Source: Thermodesulfobacteriota bacterium (GTDB lineage Bacteria > Desulfobacterota > WTBG01 > CAIYCZ01 > CAIRTM01). From it: 34,519 nt of DNA. Shown here one piece after another: positions 14,712-23,778 of the stretch. The notes beneath the pieces were generated by a model. The model made no database searches. It worked only from the letters and a program-made list of their open reading frames with translations, and was not told where the DNA came from. How positions within the stretch are numbered: the first letter of the stretch is position 1; each line of letters opens with the position of its first letter. Position numbers and translations under genes: made by a program. The stretch is taken from positions 1-34,519 of the forward strand of contig JANQFE010000034.1 in assembly GCA_028278025.1 (NCBI GenBank), written 5' to 3'.

Positions 14712-15758
14712 CTAACAGCAGCTTTCGGACGGTTCTGTTTTTTTGTCATCTCTCCCCGGTGAACACTCACATGGAAACAAACCATAGTGTGTTTTGCGAT
14801 CCCCGACAATACGAAAGTGTTTGTTGTAGCGGGTTTCTGCAAGCATTGACGCGGTATTGCCGCAGACCAGCACCGGCATACCCGTTGGAAACAAGTGATG
14901 ATCATCCAGCCTGTACTCATGGGGCGCGAAAGGAACTGTGCCCTGGTAATAGGCTACCTGGCCATAATTTTCACAGCGGTCTTCCAACTCCAGCTTAAAG
15001 ACCCGCTGGGTCATGGAAAAAAAGGCCGCCATGCCCAGTTTCTCTTTGGCATATCCGTCAAGCGCAACAGCCGTGCTGGACAGGGTGCGATAATCAGGAC
15101 ACTGCAGACGTGCCAGCATCCTCCTGAAATCCTCAAGGTACAAAGCACCACCCAGACACTCTGCCCTGAGCAGGGGATCGTTTTGCAGCTGTTCAGGAAT
15201 ACGCCTGTCAGAGAAAATATCAGCAAACAGCAGTTCGCCCCCCGGTTTGAGTACCCTGAAAATTTCTTCGAAAACTTTCTCTTTATCCGGAGAAAGATTA
15301 ATCACACAATTTGAGATAACAACATCAACGGATGCATCTGCTACTGCTGTACTCAAATCTTCAATGTAGGCCTGTTTAAAATCAATGTTGCCAAGCTGAT
15401 GTTCAAAAGCATCCTGATGATATGTGATGAGTTGCCGGCCGACCTCCAGCTGCGACTCCGTCATATCAACACCAAGCACACTCCCGGACGGGCCGGTAAG
15501 TTTTGCCGTAACAAAAACATCCTGTCCGGTCCCGCATCCCAGGTCCAGCACGCTGCAGCCCTCTACTGCGTCCGGGATAGGTGAACCGCACCCATACGAC
15601 CTGGCCGTAATGTCCGGATGTACTTTATTAAGAATAGGCTGCAGGTGCGCAGGCGGTTCTTGGGCCGGGCAGCAGGCTTTGGTAACAAGATCTTGTGTGC
15701 TTGTCAGCACCTCTCCATAATATTTTTTTATATCTTCACGTGTCTTTTTCATGTTCAT
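14712..15758 (-). CDS. arsM: Arsenite S-adenosylmethionine methyltransferase (ArsM-like)
   Basis: 348 residues. The SAM-binding motif is VLDLGCGTGQDVFV (70-83), with VLGVDMTESQLEVGR following and DVVISNCVINLSPDKEKVF at motif IV. Cysteines expected to bind As(III) are present: CC at 29-30, C57 in YGCGSP, C201 in AECLGGALY and C220 in LQCPDYR, the last two equivalent to the catalytic pair of characterised ArsM enzymes. The extra C-terminal domain ends in SESCC, another possible metal-binding pair. The enzyme methylates trivalent arsenic to less retained species. No arsR or arsenite pump is adjacent. AAAGGAAG lies 10 nt before ATG 15758; ATG 15752 is an alternative. Confidence 0.88.
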   Translation of the reverse strand: MNMKKTREDIKKYYGEVLTSTQDLVTKACCPAQEPPAHLQPILNKVHPDITARSYGCGSPIPDAVEGCSVLDLGCGTGQDVFVTAKLTGPSGSVLGVDMTESQLEVGRQLITYHQDAFEHQLGNIDFKQAYIEDLSTAVADASVDVVISNCVINLSPDKEKVFEEIFRVLKPGGELLFADIFSDRRIPEQLQNDPLLRAECLGGALYLEDFRRMLARLQCPDYRTLSSTAVALDGYAKEKLGMAAFFSMTQRVFKLELEDRCENYGQVAYYQGTVPFAPHEYRLDDHHLFPTGMPVLVCGNTASMLAETRYNKHFRIVGDRKTHYGLFPCECSPGRDDKKTEPSESCC

Positions 15759-16076
15759 GATAGCATTCTTCCTTTAGTAACACTATATATGCAAAAGCTT
15801 ATGGTGAAATCTATAAAAGAGGTATTCACATTTTATAAATTTTACCTGGTAAAGTCAAAATTACAAAAAAATTATACACCTGATTATGCGATACTTATAT
15901 ATACATCATTCTACCAAGACATAACAAGGTGCCCTTCGCATGTTGTCAGTCTCCGGCATAGTACTTGACACTCATCTGTCTTTCTTTTATAGTTTTGTTT
16001 GCTGACTCTAGTCAAAAAATCTACCTACTCATGTAGTAACGTATCAAAAACCAAACCATCACAGGGTATACCAATC
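15759..16076. other. Divergent intergenic region between arsM and the FAD-oxidase gene
   Basis: 318 bp, AT-rich, with no recognisable gene. It contains a perfect short palindrome TGACT-CT-AGTCA at 16003-16014, about 65 bp before the FAD-oxidase start, and CATGTAGTAAC at 16030-16040. Promoters for both flanking genes must lie here, but I cannot place them with confidence. Confidence 0.4.
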
Positions 16077-17534
16077 ATGTCAATTACACACGATTTAACC
16101 GGCATCCTGGGAAGTGATAATGTATCAGATGATGAGGAAAAGCTTACACCGTATTCCTCTGACCAAAGCTTCGTAAAAGCCTGCAGGCCTGACGCTTTGG
16201 TGTTTGTTGAAACTGTTGAGCAGGTACAGGAGGTAGTACGGTATGCAAATAAAACCAAAACACCTCTTATACCTTACAGTTCCGGACTCAACCTTCATGG
16301 CGGCACAATTCCAAAACAAGGCGGTATCATTCTTAATCTCTCCCGGATGAACAGGATTTTGTCGGTCGATGAGGAAAACTGGTTTGTTGTTATTGAACCC
16401 GGTGTAACAGTCCAACAGCTCCAGGACGAACTGCGCAGCCGTAACCTGCGGGCAATGCTACCCTTTGGCATACCGCCATCGCGTTCAGCCCTGACAAGCT
16501 ATGTGGAACGTGACCCGGCCCTTGCGTCCGCCAGTTTTGAATATGGCAATGACCTGCTCATGGACACCGAGATTGTTCTGCCGGAGGGTGAGCTGTTTAA
16601 GACCGGCCTGTGGTCTGCCGGCGGCAAGCCGGGATCCCCTATGGGTCCCGTACGCTCCATGCTCTACCGGTTCTGGACAGCAGCTCAGGGCACAATGGGT
16701 GTTCTGACAAAAGCCTGTTTTAAAGTTGAACATCTGCCCGCTATGAGAAGAATCTTTGCATTTCAGTTTGAATCCTGCCGGGATGCTATTGAGCCCTTAA
16801 TAGCCCTCCAGCATCGCGAAATAGGGCTGGAATGCTTCCTGCTCAATAATTTTAATATGGCCGCGCTGATGTGTGATGAGTGGCAGGTGCCGGAAAAATT
16901 TCCAGCCGCAAAAATAGAAGCACCTGCGTGCGAATTTGCTAAAATTGAATATCCGGTGTGGGTGCTGTTTATCTGCCTCAGCGGCGGCCCTGAGCTTCCC
17001 GAAGAAAAAATAGCCTATGAAGAAGAAGCCCTGCTGGAAATCACCTCTCGCCTGAAGCTTGAATCATATAACCTTGACGGCAAAGAATCTTTCATGCTGG
17101 ATGAGTTGCTGCAGCCATGGAATATCCTCAAAAAATTCTGCTACAAGGGCTCGGTCCAGGATGTCTCGTTTAAGTCACCTATAAAACGGGTTCCTGAATT
17201 TCAGAAGATAATTGTAGATAGTGCCCATAACTATGAGTATCCCATCGAAGATATCGGCGGCTATATCCTGCCGATTGAGCGCGGACGGGCCGTACATTGT
17301 GAATTTGATTTTCACTGTAATATGAATGATCCCCGTGAACAGCAACGTATTAAGCAACTGTGGCTTGAAGTCAGCGAGAAGTTGATCGATGCGGGAGCCT
17401 TTTTTGATCGTCCCTATGGTGCCTGGGCAGAAATGATGTATACCCGCACCGGTGAATATAGCCACAAACTAAAAGAGCTCAAAAAAGAACTGGACCCGCA
17501 TAATATATGTAATCCAGGGCATTTGTGTTTTTAG
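16077..17534 (+). CDS. FAD-linked oxidase (GlcD-like, PCMH-type FAD-binding domain)
   Basis: 485 residues from ATG 16077; the open frame extends 26 codons further upstream without a better start, and the Shine-Dalgarno is weak. An N-terminal PCMH-type FAD domain is recognisable from PDALVFVETVEQVQEVVRYA, TPLIPYSSGLNLHGGTIP (pyrophosphate loop), IILNLSRMNRILSVDEEN and WFVVIEPGVTVQQLQDEL. The C-terminal oxidase domain ends RTGEYSHKLKELKKELDPHN-ICNPG, the usual KxxlDPxnixNPG signature. It probably oxidises a hydroxyacid or similar alcohol and passes electrons to the CCG Fe-S protein encoded 314 bp downstream. The substrate is unknown. D-lactate, glycolate and aromatic alcohols are the obvious family options. 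Confidence 0.82.
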   Translation: MSITHDLTGILGSDNVSDDEEKLTPYSSDQSFVKACRPDALVFVETVEQVQEVVRYANKTKTPLIPYSSGLNLHGGTIPKQGGIILNLSRMNRILSVDEENWFVVIEPGVTVQQLQDELRSRNLRAMLPFGIPPSRSALTSYVERDPALASASFEYGNDLLMDTEIVLPEGELFKTGLWSAGGKPGSPMGPVRSMLYRFWTAAQGTMGVLTKACFKVEHLPAMRRIFAFQFESCRDAIEPLIALQHREIGLECFLLNNFNMAALMCDEWQVPEKFPAAKIEAPACEFAKIEYPVWVLFICLSGGPELPEEKIAYEEEALLEITSRLKLESYNLDGKESFMLDELLQPWNILKKFCYKGSVQDVSFKSPIKRVPEFQKIIVDSAHNYEYPIEDIGGYILPIERGRAVHCEFDFHCNMNDPREQQRIKQLWLEVSEKLIDAGAFFDRPYGAWAEMMYTRTGEYSHKLKELKKELDPHNICNPGHLCF

Positions 17535-17605
17535 ATTCATTCCCATTACATGAAAACACGATACTGAATTGCCAGTAGTACACATAGACATTTTATTTTT
17601 TTCGT

Positions 17606-17728
17606 ATACGTTGGCCACCTTTGGTTTGATTGCTGCGGTCTATATGCTCGCTGGAAAAAGCTTAAAGCTCTCATCACGGCCCGTGCTCACACTGCCCTTG
17701 CAGCTCAAGCCAAAGGTGGCCAACGTAT
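17606..17728. repeat. MITE-like element with 19-bp perfect terminal inverted repeats
   Basis: ATACGTTGGCCACCTTTGG (17606-17624) recurs perfectly inverted at 17710-17728, and the similarity continues inward with small mismatches (TTTGATTGCTGC against CTTGAGCTGC). The 85-bp interior has no open frame. It occupies the whole gap between the first FAD oxidase and the Fe-S gene. Size and symmetry fit a small non-autonomous element, or a long RNA hairpin if transcribed. Confidence 0.55.
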
Positions 17729-17848
17729 GAAAATACAATTTTTTTAATTGTCCATAAGTAGTAGTGTGTTGTCCGTCACACGTTGATATATAAAAAAACA
17801 ACGTCTGCTGAAAACGGGCAGCAAACAATCACATTCAGGAGCAGGGCA

Positions 17849-19087
17849 ATGACTCAAAAAAAAGATGACAAGAAATTTTTTGAAAAAGAGCTGGAAGATT
17901 ACCGCGAGCAGGTATGGGGGTGTGCCCGGTGCAACTGGTGTCAGAACCAATGGGGCTGGAGTGTAAAGAGCGCCGAGTTTTCTGAGATCTGCCCGGCTTT
18001 TCATGAGTACCGGTTTTTTCCGTATTCCGGTATGGGTAAAATGCATATCGCCAGAGCATTGATCGAGGGAGATTTTGATTATGAAGATGCTCCCGAGCTG
18101 GCCGAGTTCATCTATACCTGCACCACCTGCGGGGCCTGTGAAATGAACTGTCAGCGCATGCAGGATAAGGAGCCCCTGAAGGTCAATGAGACCTTGCGGG
18201 CACGCTTTGTTAAGGACGGGATCGGGCCCATGCCTGAACACAAAAAACTCATAAGCAGTATTAAAAGTTATGATAATCCCTGGATGCAGCCCCGCACCCA
18301 GCGAGACCGCTGGGCAAAAAAAATCCCCCTTAAAAATGCCGCAGAGGAATCCGTGGAGACGCTCTTTTTTGTGGGGTGCACGACTGCGCTTGACCCGGCC
18401 ATGACAAAGGTTGCCCAGAACACTGCCAGCGTTTTACTAAAAGCCGGTGTGGATCTCGGCACCCTGGGTAAAAACGAGCTGTGCTGCGGCAGCCCCATTG
18501 CACGTATTGGCGACCGTGAGACCTTTGTCTCACTGGTGAAAAAAAATGTTGAGCTTTTAAACAGCCTGGGCATCAAGGAGATTGTAACCTCATGTCCGGG
18601 GTGTTTCCGGGCTATCAAGGTTGATTATGCCGAAATTCCCGGGATACCCCCCATTAATTTCAAGGTGTTTCATTCTGTTGAATATATTGACCGCCTCATT
18701 ACCGCGGGAAAATTAAAACTGACTAAACCGCTGCCCCTGAAAGCAACCTGGCATGACCCCTGTCACCTGGGCCGGCACTGCGGTGTGTATGAAGCCCCGC
18801 GCACTATTTTGAAGGCCATACCGGGCATTGAGTTTGTAGAGAAGGAGCGTATTAAGGATCAATCCTGGTGCTGCGGTGGCGGCGGTGGTGCCCGGACCGC
18901 CTTTCTGGATTTTGCACAGAAGACTGCGGCCAAGCTGATCGATGAAGCCGGGAAGACTGCCAGGGCTGATGCGATCGTCACCTGCTGCCCCTTTTGTGAA
19001 CAAAATATCGGGGATGTGCTGAGCCGGCAAGATGATGAGATGAAGCTCTACAACCTGATCGATCTGGTAGCAAAAGCTGTTGAATAG
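17849..19087 (+). CDS. Two-cluster, two-CCG-domain Fe-S oxidoreductase (GlcF/HdrD-like)
   Basis: 412 residues from ATG 17849, preceded by AGGAG. Two [4Fe-4S] sites lie N-terminally: C25xxC28xxC31 with C48-P (an unusually wide last spacing through NQWGWSVKSAEFSEI) and C91xxC94xxC97xxxC101. Two CCG domains follow: FVGCTTALDP...ELCCGSPIARIGD...TSCPGCFRAI, then WHDPCHLGRHCGV...SWCCGGGGGARTAF...VTCCPFCEQNI. CCG cysteines bind a non-cubane cluster in heterodisulfide reductase and quinone or thiol redox sites in related enzymes. It sits between two FAD-linked oxidases and 59 bp before the second, so it probably transfers their electrons to quinone, disulfide or ETF. The acceptor is unknown. Confidence 0.87.
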   Translation: MTQKKDDKKFFEKELEDYREQVWGCARCNWCQNQWGWSVKSAEFSEICPAFHEYRFFPYSGMGKMHIARALIEGDFDYEDAPELAEFIYTCTTCGACEMNCQRMQDKEPLKVNETLRARFVKDGIGPMPEHKKLISSIKSYDNPWMQPRTQRDRWAKKIPLKNAAEESVETLFFVGCTTALDPAMTKVAQNTASVLLKAGVDLGTLGKNELCCGSPIARIGDRETFVSLVKKNVELLNSLGIKEIVTSCPGCFRAIKVDYAEIPGIPPINFKVFHSVEYIDRLITAGKLKLTKPLPLKATWHDPCHLGRHCGVYEAPRTILKAIPGIEFVEKERIKDQSWCCGGGGGARTAFLDFAQKTAAKLIDEAGKTARADAIVTCCPFCEQNIGDVLSRQDDEMKLYNLIDLVAKAVE

Positions 19088-19146
19088 CTATAAAGCTGGT
19101 GAGCTGATCTGCACAATAATGTAAAAAGACCAAAGGGAGTCTTGAA

Positions 19147-20859
19147 ATGGCTGAAGCAAAAAAAGAAAAAGTAGCCCACAAAAAATTGTCCCCGCATGCA
19201 TATCATGCTCTGGAAGCTGTTGTCGGCAAACGCTGGATTTCCCAGCAGCGCTCACTGGTTGAAACCTACAGCAAGCTTTCTATCGAGGGCATGACCTTTG
19301 TACGCAAGCACCAGAAGGATCCAACCGCGCTGCCGGCCTGCGTTATCCTGCCCGCATCTACTGAAGAGGTTCAGCAGATTGTAAAGGTGTGCAACCGTTA
19401 CGATATCCCTTTTATACCGTTTACAAACGGACAGGTTTTTTCAATACCAACCAATGATCAGCCGACCCTGATCATTCATCTCTCACGTATGAATAAAATA
19501 GTAAATATCGACACCGACAATATGGCTGCCACCCTGCAGGCCTATGTTGATTACGCCCAGCTGCAAAGCGAAGCCATGCAGCACGGTCTGTGGAATGGTG
19601 GCACACCCCTGGCAACAACCGTGTGCAAGCTCTCCTCACAGTTCTCCTTTGCCGGTCTGTGGCAGACCGACCTGAAGTACGGCCTGTTGAACCGCAACCT
19701 GGTGAGCGTGAAAATGGTCCTGCCTGATGGAGAGATTTTAACCGTAGGATCACGCTGCCTGCCGGGGGCCGGTGACTTCTGGGAATACGGCCCCGGTCCT
19801 GACCTGATGGGCATTCAGCGCGGAGGTGCTGGCAGCAACGGCATTGTAACCGAAATAACCGTAAAGCTGCATCCCTGGGTCGGCGGCAAGGTGCTGCCCG
19901 AGGTGCCGGCAGGGCGGCCCAGCCTTGAAGATGCCCATGAGCCCAAGTATGACAGCCCGCCTCCCCCTGAAGACCACCGGCTGTACTGGATCGAGTTTAA
20001 GGATTTTGACAGCGAAATTAAAATCATGCGCGAAATTGCTCACTCCGGGATTGCTATCGGACTGAATGCAACCGGTGTCTATTCGGCCTATTACTGTTCC
20101 CAGACCCAGGAGATGACCTGGGATCGCTGTAAAAATAAATTTTTCCCTGAATATAATTGCTATGTGATTCTGGCCGGCATAACTTCTAAAAAGCAGCTTG
20201 AATATGAAGAAAAAGTGCTTACACGTATCGTGGAAAGAAACGGTGCAAAATTTCTTTCCCCTGATTATAAACCCGAAGTGCTTGAAGCGCTTAAACCCTG
20301 GAACCTTGACTGCATCCGGCACACTTCCGGCTACCGGATGAACCGCAAGATGTATGCCAATGCCTGGCTGCCTACCGGGCCGTTTGAAGTGGGCCAGCAA
20401 ACCCAGCAGTTCTGGTCTGATGCGCTTAACGCGTTTGGCGAATGTGATATCACCGACCGGGGCGGGGCCGATGACACCCCCTTCCTCTATGCCCTGCAGC
20501 GGGGCCGTTTCAGTTTTGCTGAAGTTGACAACTATCCGGACCCCACAAATTGTGAAGAGATTCAAAAAGCAGCCGGTTACGGCGTCTACGGCATGGCCCG
20601 TCTGGTGAAAGAGAAAATATGTCCCTGCCTGATGGCATTTTTAAGTGTCGAGCCGTTCACTACCATGTTCCCGGAAATCGGACCGAACCAGCAGTATCTG
20701 TTTAGAAAAATCAGGAAAGTGTTCGATCCCGGAAATGTCGACGCACCCGGCCGGCAGGTCTATACCGAAGAGGAATGGGAAAATGTTCCTGCTGAACTGA
20801 AACAGCTGGTTAACAAAATGCGTGCAATGGTGGGCCTGAAAGCAGTCAAAAATTGCTGA
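19147..20859 (+). CDS. Second FAD-linked oxidase (VAO/4-cresol dehydrogenase-like)
   Basis: 570 residues, starting at ATG 19147 behind AAGGGAG. It has a PCMH-type FAD domain (ACVILPASTEEVQQIVKVCN, IIHLSRMNKIVNIDTDNMAA, LLNRNLVSVKMVLPDGEILT) and a large C-terminal domain ending RKVFDPGNVDAPGRQ, as in vanillyl-alcohol oxidase and 4-cresol dehydrogenase relatives. The normally glycine-rich pyrophosphate loop reads PFIPFTNGQVFSIPTND, lacking several of the usual glycines, so FAD binding may be altered or the protein may be a non-catalytic partner of the first oxidase. Proline-rich PSLEDAHEPKYDSPPPPED near residue 260 is an inserted linker. It is the last gene of the trio. Confidence 0.8.
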   Translation: MAEAKKEKVAHKKLSPHAYHALEAVVGKRWISQQRSLVETYSKLSIEGMTFVRKHQKDPTALPACVILPASTEEVQQIVKVCNRYDIPFIPFTNGQVFSIPTNDQPTLIIHLSRMNKIVNIDTDNMAATLQAYVDYAQLQSEAMQHGLWNGGTPLATTVCKLSSQFSFAGLWQTDLKYGLLNRNLVSVKMVLPDGEILTVGSRCLPGAGDFWEYGPGPDLMGIQRGGAGSNGIVTEITVKLHPWVGGKVLPEVPAGRPSLEDAHEPKYDSPPPPEDHRLYWIEFKDFDSEIKIMREIAHSGIAIGLNATGVYSAYYCSQTQEMTWDRCKNKFFPEYNCYVILAGITSKKQLEYEEKVLTRIVERNGAKFLSPDYKPEVLEALKPWNLDCIRHTSGYRMNRKMYANAWLPTGPFEVGQQTQQFWSDALNAFGECDITDRGGADDTPFLYALQRGRFSFAEVDNYPDPTNCEEIQKAAGYGVYGMARLVKEKICPCLMAFLSVEPFTTMFPEIGPNQQYLFRKIRKVFDPGNVDAPGRQVYTEEEWENVPAELKQLVNKMRAMVGLKAVKNC

Positions 20860-20912
20860 GCAAACGATGGTTTTCCTCCCCAGGCAGGTCGTCCGCCTTG
20901 CAGGCTGTCCCT

Positions 20913-21404
20913 TTATGGTGATTCCCACAAATATTTAACAGGTTTTTCACCGGTAGCATCAAAGTAGGAAATTTTGTCGGGGACGATCTTTACTATGGTG
21001 ACTTTGGGCTTTGCTTCTTCGGGGAAAGGTACATTATGCGTAAGCATTGATATCTCGTTAAGTTTTATAATCCTGAATGCCTTTTCAAATTCAGCAGGAT
21101 CTTCTTTCCGGGTAATGATATGTGCGTGCCCCCACATCTGAAGTCCCCGGGCATTTTTCATGTTTCCTTTACCAATGGGAATGAATACCGCAAGGCAAAC
21201 ATTAGGATTTCGTTTTATGTTTTCTATTTTGCCGCCGAGATCTGCGCTGAAATACATAGTGAGACCGTCATTCCTGGCATCAACGGGGGTGTTTCGGGGT
21301 TGGTTGTCCCAGCACGTGGCCAGAGCACAGGTGAAATAATTTTCTCCGTGCTCCTTCAAAAAATCAAGAATGATATTTTCAATCTCTGTTTTACTCTTTT
21401 CCAT
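20913..21404 (-). CDS. Pyridoxamine 5'-phosphate oxidase-like flavoprotein (paralogue)
   Basis: 163 residues of the PNPOx-like split-barrel fold: FTCALATCWDNQPRNTPVDA (the N-terminal strand signature), LTMYFSADLGGKIENIKRNP and VCLAVFIP, RGLQMWGHAHII, and the C-terminal VKIVPDKISYFDATGE. The block order matches the protein at 9539-10084, so they are paralogues. It likely binds FMN or a related cofactor; the substrate is unknown. It is convergent with the FAD-oxidase gene and is preceded on the same strand, after a gap of about 80 bp, by msrA. Confidence 0.8.
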   Translation of the reverse strand: MEKSKTEIENIILDFLKEHGENYFTCALATCWDNQPRNTPVDARNDGLTMYFSADLGGKIENIKRNPNVCLAVFIPIGKGNMKNARGLQMWGHAHIITRKEDPAEFEKAFRIIKLNEISMLTHNVPFPEEAKPKVTIVKIVPDKISYFDATGEKPVKYLWESP

Positions 21405-21486
21405 ACCGCACCTTTAATAAAAGAATACCAGGATGGTCTGTTGCTGTTTGCCTTTTTTTAAACCCGCCATTAAGGAGTTTAGAAAT

Positions 21487-22149
21487 TTATCCTTTTAATT
21501 TATCTTTGAACACCTTTTTAAACTTATCCAGCTTGGGCTGAATTACCAGGCTGCAATAGGGCTGGTTTGAATTCAGTTTGTAATAATCCTGATGGTAACT
21601 CTCTGCTTTATAAAAAGTAGTATACGGCCCTATTTCAGTAACAATGGGATGAGCCCAGATATCTGATTGATCAAGTTCCTGCTTATAGTGTTCTGCCTGC
21701 TTTTTTTGCTCTTCACTGTGATAAAAAATTACAGAGCGATACTGGGCACCCACATCAGCACCCTGGCGGTTGGGGGTTGTGGGGTCATGGGTTTTCCAAA
21801 ACACTTCCAGCAGTTCTGCATAGGTAATGTTTACAGGATCAAATGTAATTTGACATACTTCGGCGTGACCGGTATCACCCCTGCAAACCTGCTCATAGGT
21901 AGGATCAAGCACACTTCCACCACAATAGCCTGAAACAACCGAGACAACTCCCTTCAGGTTCTCAAAAATTGCCTCAACACACCAAAAGCACCCTGCGCCA
22001 AACGTGGCTTTTTCCAAGCGGCCGGCTTGCGCAGCCCCTAAGAGTGTACTGCCTGAGATTGCATCCATGCTGTTTTCCTTTTTCCCATCACCCGGACTGC
22101 ATGCATACAGTAACACAGCAAGAACCCATAGCCCTAATATTTTTTTCAT
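21487..22149 (-). CDS. msrA: Peptide methionine-S-sulfoxide reductase, lipoprotein form
   Basis: 220 residues. Signal peptide with lipobox LYAC (Cys17) and a ~30-residue linker, then a complete MsrA domain: ATFGAGCFWCVEAIF with catalytic Cys54, VVSGYCGGS, TGHAEVCQITFDP, TPNRQGADVGAQYRS and ESYHQDYYKLN. It reduces methionine-(S)-sulfoxide in proteins using thiols. The lipoprotein signal places it outside the cytoplasmic membrane, so reducing power must come from an exported thiol system. The selenocysteine redoxin lipoprotein in this window (6156-6695) is one possible class of partner, though it is not adjacent. C-terminal resolving cysteines are limited to YCSL near residue 198. Confidence 0.93.
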   Translation of the reverse strand: MKKILGLWVLAVLLYACSPGDGKKENSMDAISGSTLLGAAQAGRLEKATFGAGCFWCVEAIFENLKGVVSVVSGYCGGSVLDPTYEQVCRGDTGHAEVCQITFDPVNITYAELLEVFWKTHDPTTPNRQGADVGAQYRSVIFYHSEEQKKQAEHYKQELDQSDIWAHPIVTEIGPYTTFYKAESYHQDYYKLNSNQPYCSLVIQPKLDKFKKVFKDKLKG

Positions 22150-22190
22150 AGCATATCACAGCATAATCATTCCCTTTGCGACAGCCCGTT

Positions 22191-22213
22191 CATGTAGTAA
22201 TTATGTAGTAACA
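22191..22213. promoter_or_regulatory. Tandem ATGTAGTAA direct repeat between msrA and the M16 genes
   Basis: CATGTAGTAA (22191-22200) and TATGTAGTAAC (22203-22213) are spaced 12 bp apart, 40-65 bp upstream of the msrA start on the minus strand. A further copy, CATGTAGTAAC, lies at 16030-16040 before the first FAD oxidase. They could be regulator half-sites. Single repeats of this length occur by chance in a window this size, so only the tandem arrangement is notable. Confidence 0.25.
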
Positions 22214-22368
22214 TTCGTGCAGAAATTGTCAACATACTTGAGTGCTGTTGAAAAAACGGCTGACTTCTGCTACAAATGCTAATATTGATACATTTCGGGG
22301 TACATGGTAAAGCACAGCTTACAAAAACATATACCCTTTGCTGATTGAATGATCCTTCAGGAGAAAAT

Positions 22369-23778
22369 ATGAGAACAAAGAAGCTTCTTTTAGTTTTTTT
22401 GCTTATTTTCGTGTGCCCCGGACCCGAACTCTTGGCACTTGAATCCTATGTCCTTAAAAACGGTCTTGAAGTCTTCGTGAAGGAAGATCACATCGTGCCG
22501 CTTGCAGACATCAGGCTCACCTTCAGGGCCGGTGCCATTGTGGAAACACCCGAGCTGAACGGACTGTGCCACCTGTATGAGCATATGCTTTTTAAAGGTA
22601 ACCAGCTGTACCGCAACCAGGCTGAGTTTAAGGCGGCCCTGAAAAGAATGGGGGCCGGCAGCTGGAACGGCGGAACAAGTACCGAGTATGTTACCTATTA
22701 TATTACGATTCCGTCTGATAAGCTCGCTGAGGGCCTGAAATTCTGGGCATATGCAGTTAAAACACCCCTTCTGGACGAGGAGGAACTGGTTAAAGAACGA
22801 GAGGTTGTGCATAATGAGATCGCCGGCAAACAGAGTCAGCCGGAGTATCTTTTGCGCAAAGCCTTTCTGCACAGTCTGTATCCGGACTACTGGTTTAGAA
22901 GAGATGTGGGCGGCGATCTGGCGGTTATTGATAATGCCACCCGTGAGCAGATGAACTATATCAAAGAAAATTTTTATGTGCCTAACAATGCGGCCCTGTT
23001 TGTCGCAGGCGATATCACCCCCGGGCAGGTCATGGATGCTGTAAACAAATACTACGCTGACTGGGAGCCCGGCCAAGGATTTCCAGAGCTTAGGCCCCAT
23101 AAACCGCTGCCGGAGCCCAAGTGGGTTGCTGTAAATAATTCACCCTCACAGGGGCTGGTTGATGTTACATTCACGTTCAGGGGGCCAGATACGGCCATAG
23201 ATACCTCCTCAACCTACGCGGCTGATCTATGGGGACAGATGGTAAATGATCCTCAGGGAAAGTTTAAAAATAATGTACACAGTGCGGTTCCCGAACTGCA
23301 TGGTGGAACCCGCTATATTAATGCCGGTTATTTTACCCAGCGTGATGCCGGATCAACCAGTTTTTCCTTCACCCTGACTGTGCCGGAAAAAGACGACCTG
23401 TGGAATATTATAATACGGCTGCGCTCCGTAGTTATGAATGAAATAGAACACATGGCAGAAAAGGGTTACTTCTCTGCCGAAGCCCTTTCCTCGGCAAAAC
23501 AGGAAATTGAAAATCATGATATCCTGTCGCGTGAAACTGCAGCGGGGTTAATGGCCAATCTTTCATTCTGGTGGGCCTCAACTTCTACTGAGTATTACAG
23601 CACCTACCTGGAAAACATTGAGAAAACCAGTATGGATGATGTGCGTGCCTATGTACAAAAATATCTCAATAGAAAATTTTTTCTTACCTCTATCTGGATT
23701 AATAAGGATGATGACACCCAACAGGGCATTGTAAAAATGGTTGAACAGATCAACGCAGGAAGGGAGGCAAGCAGATAA
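22369..23778 (+). CDS. Exported M16-family zinc metallopeptidase
   Basis: 469 residues from ATG 22369 (AGGAG 6 nt upstream). A signal peptide (about 1-24, LLLVFLLIFVCPGPELLALE) is followed by the M16 fold: LKNGLEVFVKEDHIVPLADI, the inverted zinc motif HLYEH (H-x-x-E-H, about residues 68-72) in place of the usual HFLEH, the distal glutamate in EREVVHNEI, and an R/Y-type C-terminal half. Family members cut short peptides or signal sequences in a clamshell chamber. It is one gene of a pair: its stop overlaps the next gene's ATG by one base, so the two subunits probably form a heterodimer. Confidence 0.88.
   Translation: MRTKKLLLVFLLIFVCPGPELLALESYVLKNGLEVFVKEDHIVPLADIRLTFRAGAIVETPELNGLCHLYEHMLFKGNQLYRNQAEFKAALKRMGAGSWNGGTSTEYVTYYITIPSDKLAEGLKFWAYAVKTPLLDEEELVKEREVVHNEIAGKQSQPEYLLRKAFLHSLYPDYWFRRDVGGDLAVIDNATREQMNYIKENFYVPNNAALFVAGDITPGQVMDAVNKYYADWEPGQGFPELRPHKPLPEPKWVAVNNSPSQGLVDVTFTFRGPDTAIDTSSTYAADLWGQMVNDPQGKFKNNVHSAVPELHGGTRYINAGYFTQRDAGSTSFSFTLTVPEKDDLWNIIIRLRSVVMNEIEHMAEKGYFSAEALSSAKQEIENHDILSRETAAGLMANLSFWWASTSTEYYSTYLENIEKTSMDDVRAYVQKYLNRKFFLTSIWINKDDDTQQGIVKMVEQINAGREASR

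Noticed and set aside
16030..22213. ATGTAGTAA as a shared regulon motif for the FAD oxidase and msrA
   Set aside because: Repeated 10-11-mers are expected by chance in 34 kb. Only the tandem pair at 22191 is kept, at low confidence.
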